Positions 6,434-10,308 of a stretch of 10,308 nt of DNA are shown here, in pieces. Made by a program: the position numbers and the translations under genes. The DNA comes from Synechococcaceae cyanobacterium RL_1_2 (GTDB taxonomy: Bacteria; Cyanobacteriota; Cyanobacteriia; Cyanobacteriales; JAAUPO01), in assembly GCA_012033095.1 (NCBI GenBank), contig JAAUPO010000037.1, forward strand, positions 1 to 10,308. Reading direction: 5' to 3'. The notes beneath the pieces are model-generated. The model was not told the origin of the DNA. It worked only from the letters and a program-made list of their open reading frames with translations, and did not search any database. How positions within the stretch are numbered: the stretch's first letter is position 1; every line of letters begins with the position of its first letter.

Positions 6434-6452
6434 AAAATTAGTCCCTAATTTT
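6434..6452. other. AT-rich hairpin AAAATTAG-N3-CTAATTTT
   Basis: A perfect 8-bp stem (6434-6441 with 6445-6452) closes a three-base loop, with a T-rich tail on the minus strand. It could be a weak late terminator for minus-strand transcription from pyrG, about 450 bases away. The weak stem makes this doubtful. Confidence 0.3.
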
Positions 6453-6903
6453 GGAACTAGGATTTTTCCCACGTCCTCTAACGCTATCAATTCTAAACAA
6501 TTCAACTAAGAGAAACAGGCTAATCCCACATATCTCCATGGTGACGGATTTCCATGGTTAAAACAACCAATGGATTTTGAGACGTAATCTTAGCCTACAA
6601 TCACTACAATACTCCGGAGAAAACTAAAAGGCGATAAGCTCGTGGTAGCAGACCTTGATTAAAACGTTGATTCTGAGCCAGGTTCAGAAAGTATGGTTTT
6701 AAACTGAAATCCTTAGCTAAGAAGAGTTTCAGGTTTAAATGATGACAGACCCTAGAAAACAATGAACTAAACCTTTGATTAACCATGCTTACCGGGTGCA
6801 TCGATTTTAATATCCGGTTTAATTTAGTTCCCACTGACAACAACAGGATACCTCGTTTTCAAGGACCCTAACCCTGGTAGAGATAGGGGACAAGCATTAG
6901 CAA

Positions 6904-8592
<1,689 letters not shown>

Positions 8593-8870
8593 TTATCCAT
8601 AGTTAAACATTACTAACCCATTGTCCCATTGAATAATTAAAACAAAGTATTTTTTCTGGTAATCTCTAGAATTTTTTCTCGGTTAGTGGTTAAAAGTCCA
8701 TGGCCAATCTATGATCTCTAGGGCTAAGGTTGATTATGGATTCCGCCATCACAACTTCAAAGATGGATCTAGGGACAGAATTTGTACAGGTTGTAAAGGA
8801 AAAAGGGGGTATAAGCAATTAGAGGGTAAAGTTAATGTTTAAGGTTGCATCTCCATAATCTAAATAATTT

Positions 8871-8898
8871 AAATGTTTAATTTTAAATGTTTAATTTT
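8871..8898. repeat. Exact 14-bp tandem repeat, two copies
   Basis: AAATGTTTAATTTT occurs twice with no gap (8871-8884 and 8885-8898). More TTTAA/TTAAAC-like units follow up to about 8927. It resembles the repeat at 3050-3077. It may be slippage-prone spacer DNA. Confidence 0.65.
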
Positions 8899-8947
8899 TA
8901 AACGTTAAACAGACTTAAACACTAAACAATAGGTCTTAGTATCATTC

Positions 8948-8975
8948 TATGGATTAAAATCCGTTTAAATCCATA
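8948..8975. repeat. Inverted repeat TATGGATT-N12-AATCCATA
   Basis: Perfect 8-bp arms (8948-8955 and 8968-8975) flank a 12-base spacer. No T-run follows. It lies about 160 bases before the Crp-like gene and may be an operator or relic. Confidence 0.45.
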
Positions 8976-9076
8976 AATCGATGCCGTTGAAAGCAAAATT
9001 GAGCGATCGCGGTACCTCAAGATTATGGGCTTTAAATCCTGATGCTATCAACTATTTCAGAGGGATAATGGGCTAA

Positions 9077-9090
9077 ATTCGATTTCGAAT
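9077..9090. promoter_or_regulatory. Palindrome ATTCGA-TT-TCGAAT upstream of the Crp-like gene
   Basis: Perfect 6-bp arms around two bases end 42 bases before ATG 9133. A TAATCT (9110-9115) could serve as -10 box, but no matching -35 is seen. The position suits a regulator binding site, possibly autoregulatory, though it does not match the classic Crp half-site TGTGA. Confidence 0.3.
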
Positions 9091-9132
9091 GATCGTGGTA
9101 AACTTTGGGTAATCTGACTGAGCAATGGAACT

Positions 9133-9834
9133 ATGGATGATCGTCGCCGGGAAACAACTCAAGAAGTTGAGCAACTATTAGCTACTACTCCCCTATTTAA
9201 AGGCCTATCAGAGGAAGTCTTAACTAGGGCAACGGCCCATGTGGTCACCCGTAGTCATCCGGCAAATCAAGTAATTTTATTGGAAAATGATTGGGGTGGG
9301 GCGGTCTATTTTGTGATTGATGGTTGGGTCAAAATTCGCACCTATAACCTGGATGGGAAGGAGGTTACCCTTAATATCATCGGGAAAGGGGAAATTTTTG
9401 GAGAAATGGCCGCCATGGAAGAAGTACCGCGATCGACCGATGTCATTACCTTGACCGCTACTACCATTAGTAGTGTTCCAGCCCAGGATTTTATCCATTT
9501 AATCCATAATGAACCCTTGGCGGGGGTACGCTTAAGCCAATTGATGGCGAAAAGGCTACGGCAAGTCAACCGCCGGCTGCGGCTACGGGAAGCGGATAGT
9601 GTGTCCCGGGTAGCAGATACATTGATCTTTTTGGCGGAAGGCCAGGGAACCCAGGGGAGCAATGGGATTGAAATGCCGAATCTCCCCCACCGGGAATTGA
9701 GTAGTTTGAGCGGATTGGCGAGGGAAACGGTAACTAGGGTCTTAACTAAATTGGAGAAAAAAGCATTAATTCACCGTGAAAATAATATTATGTATATTCC
9801 TAGTTTAGATGCCCTTGAGGACATCATTAGTTAG
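9133..9834 (+). CDS. Crp/Fnr-family transcription regulator, SyCrp1-like
   Basis: A DNA-binding regulator of 233 residues. An N-terminal cyclic-nucleotide-binding-type barrel (about 20-125) has [15 protein letters not shown] and [16 protein letters not shown], with a phosphate-binding cassette [17 protein letters not shown] (86-102) that keeps the E91 and R100-S101-T102 expected of a cAMP binder. A dimerisation helix follows (about 130-163), then a winged helix with its helix-turn-helix at about 184-205 ([20 protein letters not shown]). It is not NtcA, whose sequence is quite different. It resembles the cyanobacterial SyCrp1-type cAMP receptor, but ligand binding is inferred only. ATG 9133 was chosen; the ATG at 9125 is out of frame. 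trmFO begins 40 bases after its stop on the same strand, so co-transcription is possible. The gene is intact. Confidence 0.88.
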   Translation: MDDRRRETTQEVEQLLATTPLFKGLSEEVLTRATAHVVTRSHPANQVILLENDWGGAVYFVIDGWVKIRTYNLDGKEVTLNIIGKGEIFGEMAAMEEVPRSTDVITLTATTISSVPAQDFIHLIHNEPLAGVRLSQLMAKRLRQVNRRLRLREADSVSRVADTLIFLAEGQGTQGSNGIEMPNLPHRELSSLSGLARETVTRVLTKLEKKALIHRENNIMYIPSLDALEDIIS

Positions 9835-9874
9835 GCTCAATTCAGGGAATTACTTCGAATTATTTCAAGATTTT

Positions 9875-10308
9875 ATGACAGATTTACACGTAACAGTAAT
9901 TGGTGGTGGCTTGGCTGGCACAGAAGCGGCCTGGCAGGCGGCCCAGGGGGGAGTTAGGGTTACCCTCAAGGAAATGCGCCCTGTACGTGTTAGTCCCGCC
10001 CACCATAGCGAAGAATTAGCGGAGTTGGTATGTAGTAATTCCTTTGGGGCCATGGGCACCGATCGCGCTGCTGGTTTACTCCATGAAGAGTTACGCCGTC
10101 TTAACTCCATTGTAATTAATACCGCCGATCGCCATGCAGTACCAGCGGGGGGGGCTTTAGCGGTGGATCGGGGGGAGTTTAGTGCCCAATTAACCCATCT
10201 TGTGGCTAACCATCCGTTAATTACCCTCGATCGCGAAGAAGTGACCACTATTCCCCCAGAAGGAGTAACAGTAATTTGTACTGGCCCCCTCACCAGTGAA
10301 CCATTAGC
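9875..10308 (+). CDS. trmFO: tRNA U54 methyltransferase TrmFO, 5' part
   Basis: TrmFO is a flavoprotein that methylates uridine 54 of tRNA (ribothymidine in the T-loop), using methylenetetrahydrofolate as carbon donor and FAD as cofactor. Only the first 144 codons are in the window and the gene runs off the right edge; full-length members have roughly 440-460 residues. ATG 9875 gives [20 protein letters not shown], containing the FAD-binding GxGxxG at residues 10-15. Then come [40 protein letters not shown] and [16 protein letters not shown], all characteristic of the family. It follows the Crp-like gene by 40 bases with no clear Shine-Dalgarno sequence and may be read from the same promoter. 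The visible part is undamaged. Confidence 0.95.
   Translation, partial: MTDLHVTVIGGGLAGTEAAWQAAQGGVRVTLKEMRPVRVSPAHHSEELAELVCSNSFGAMGTDRAAGLLHEELRRLNSIVINTADRHAVPAGGALAVDRGEFSAQLTHLVANHPLITLDREEVTTIPPEGVTVICTGPLTSEPL

Larger units (their letters stand above)
6297..6903. other. Spacer between pyrG and the TPR gene
   Basis: About 600 bases separate the pyrG stop from the TPR start, both on the minus strand. The TPR promoter region (6307-6347) is at one end. An AT-rich hairpin lies at 6434-6452. A 79-codon open frame on the minus strand (6843-6604, TTG start) has no family I know and no ribosome binding site. No terminator for pyrG and no known small RNA was recognised. Confidence 0.6.

Noticed and set aside
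6604..6843. 79-codon minus-strand frame beginning at TTG, ending in FSGVL
   Set aside because: No ribosome binding site, no recognised family, and composition without clear coding character in a long spacer; kept as spacer content only.
8736..8822. 28-codon plus-strand ORF with AAGG upstream
   Set aside because: Too short to separate from chance and no known small protein resembles it.
9342..9662. Minus-strand frames opposite the Crp-like gene
   Set aside because: Antisense shadows of a well-supported regulator gene; no independent coding evidence.
9133..9834. Calling the regulator NtcA
   Set aside because: The sequence around the barrel and helix-turn-helix does not match NtcA, while the GWVKIRTYN and FGEMAA segments fit the SyCrp1-like group.
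9865..10293. 142-codon minus-strand frame opposite trmFO
   Set aside because: Antisense shadow; the plus strand encodes conserved TrmFO motifs throughout.

Overview
The window comes from a cyanobacterium. Three things point there. The palindrome GCGATCGC (HIP1, the signature octamer of many cyanobacterial genomes) occurs 11 times in about 10.3 kb. There is a PSRP-3/Ycf65 ribosomal protein gene, a family limited to cyanobacteria and plastids. There is also a Rho_N + DUF4912 gene and a ~434-residue conserved cyanobacterial protein. Genus cannot be assigned from the sequence alone.

Layout, left to right. (1) 1-810, minus strand: a Rho_N/DUF4912 gene running off the left edge and broken by two or three frameshifts. 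(2) 811-1359: a spacer with hairpins and short direct repeats, ending in two weak plus-strand ORFs joined by an ATGA overlap. (3) 1351-2697, minus: murF, intact. (4) 2698-3367: a long, very AT-rich divergent spacer. (5) 3368-4674, plus: a conserved cyanobacterial gene of unknown function, broken by two single-A insertions 26-29 bp apart. (6) 4675-5143: a convergent spacer with a possible gene remnant and the terminator of the next operon. (7) 6296-5144, minus: an exported TPR protein followed by PSRP-3, probably one transcript, with an operator-like repeat at its 5' end. (8) 6297-6903: spacer. (9) 6904-8574, minus: pyrG, intact. (10) 8575-9132: spacer with AT-rich tandem repeats and inverted repeats. 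(11) 9133-10308, plus: a Crp/Fnr regulator resembling SyCrp1, then the 5' third of trmFO, which runs off the right edge.

The intact genes are housekeeping functions: cell-wall precursor synthesis (MurF), CTP synthesis (PyrG), ribosome (PSRP-3), tRNA methylation (TrmFO), plus a global-type regulator and an exported TPR protein. They do not form one pathway. No mobile element, CRISPR array, tRNA or rRNA was found.

The most notable feature is decay. Every frameshift I can support falls in the two genes of unknown or probably dispensable function, while about 5.3 kb of housekeeping and regulatory coding sequence has none. Five long spacers, two with possible protein remnants, fit a genome that is losing genes, as in some symbiotic cyanobacteria. 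Base-calling errors in homopolymers are the main alternative. I found no convincing new defence or biosynthetic system.
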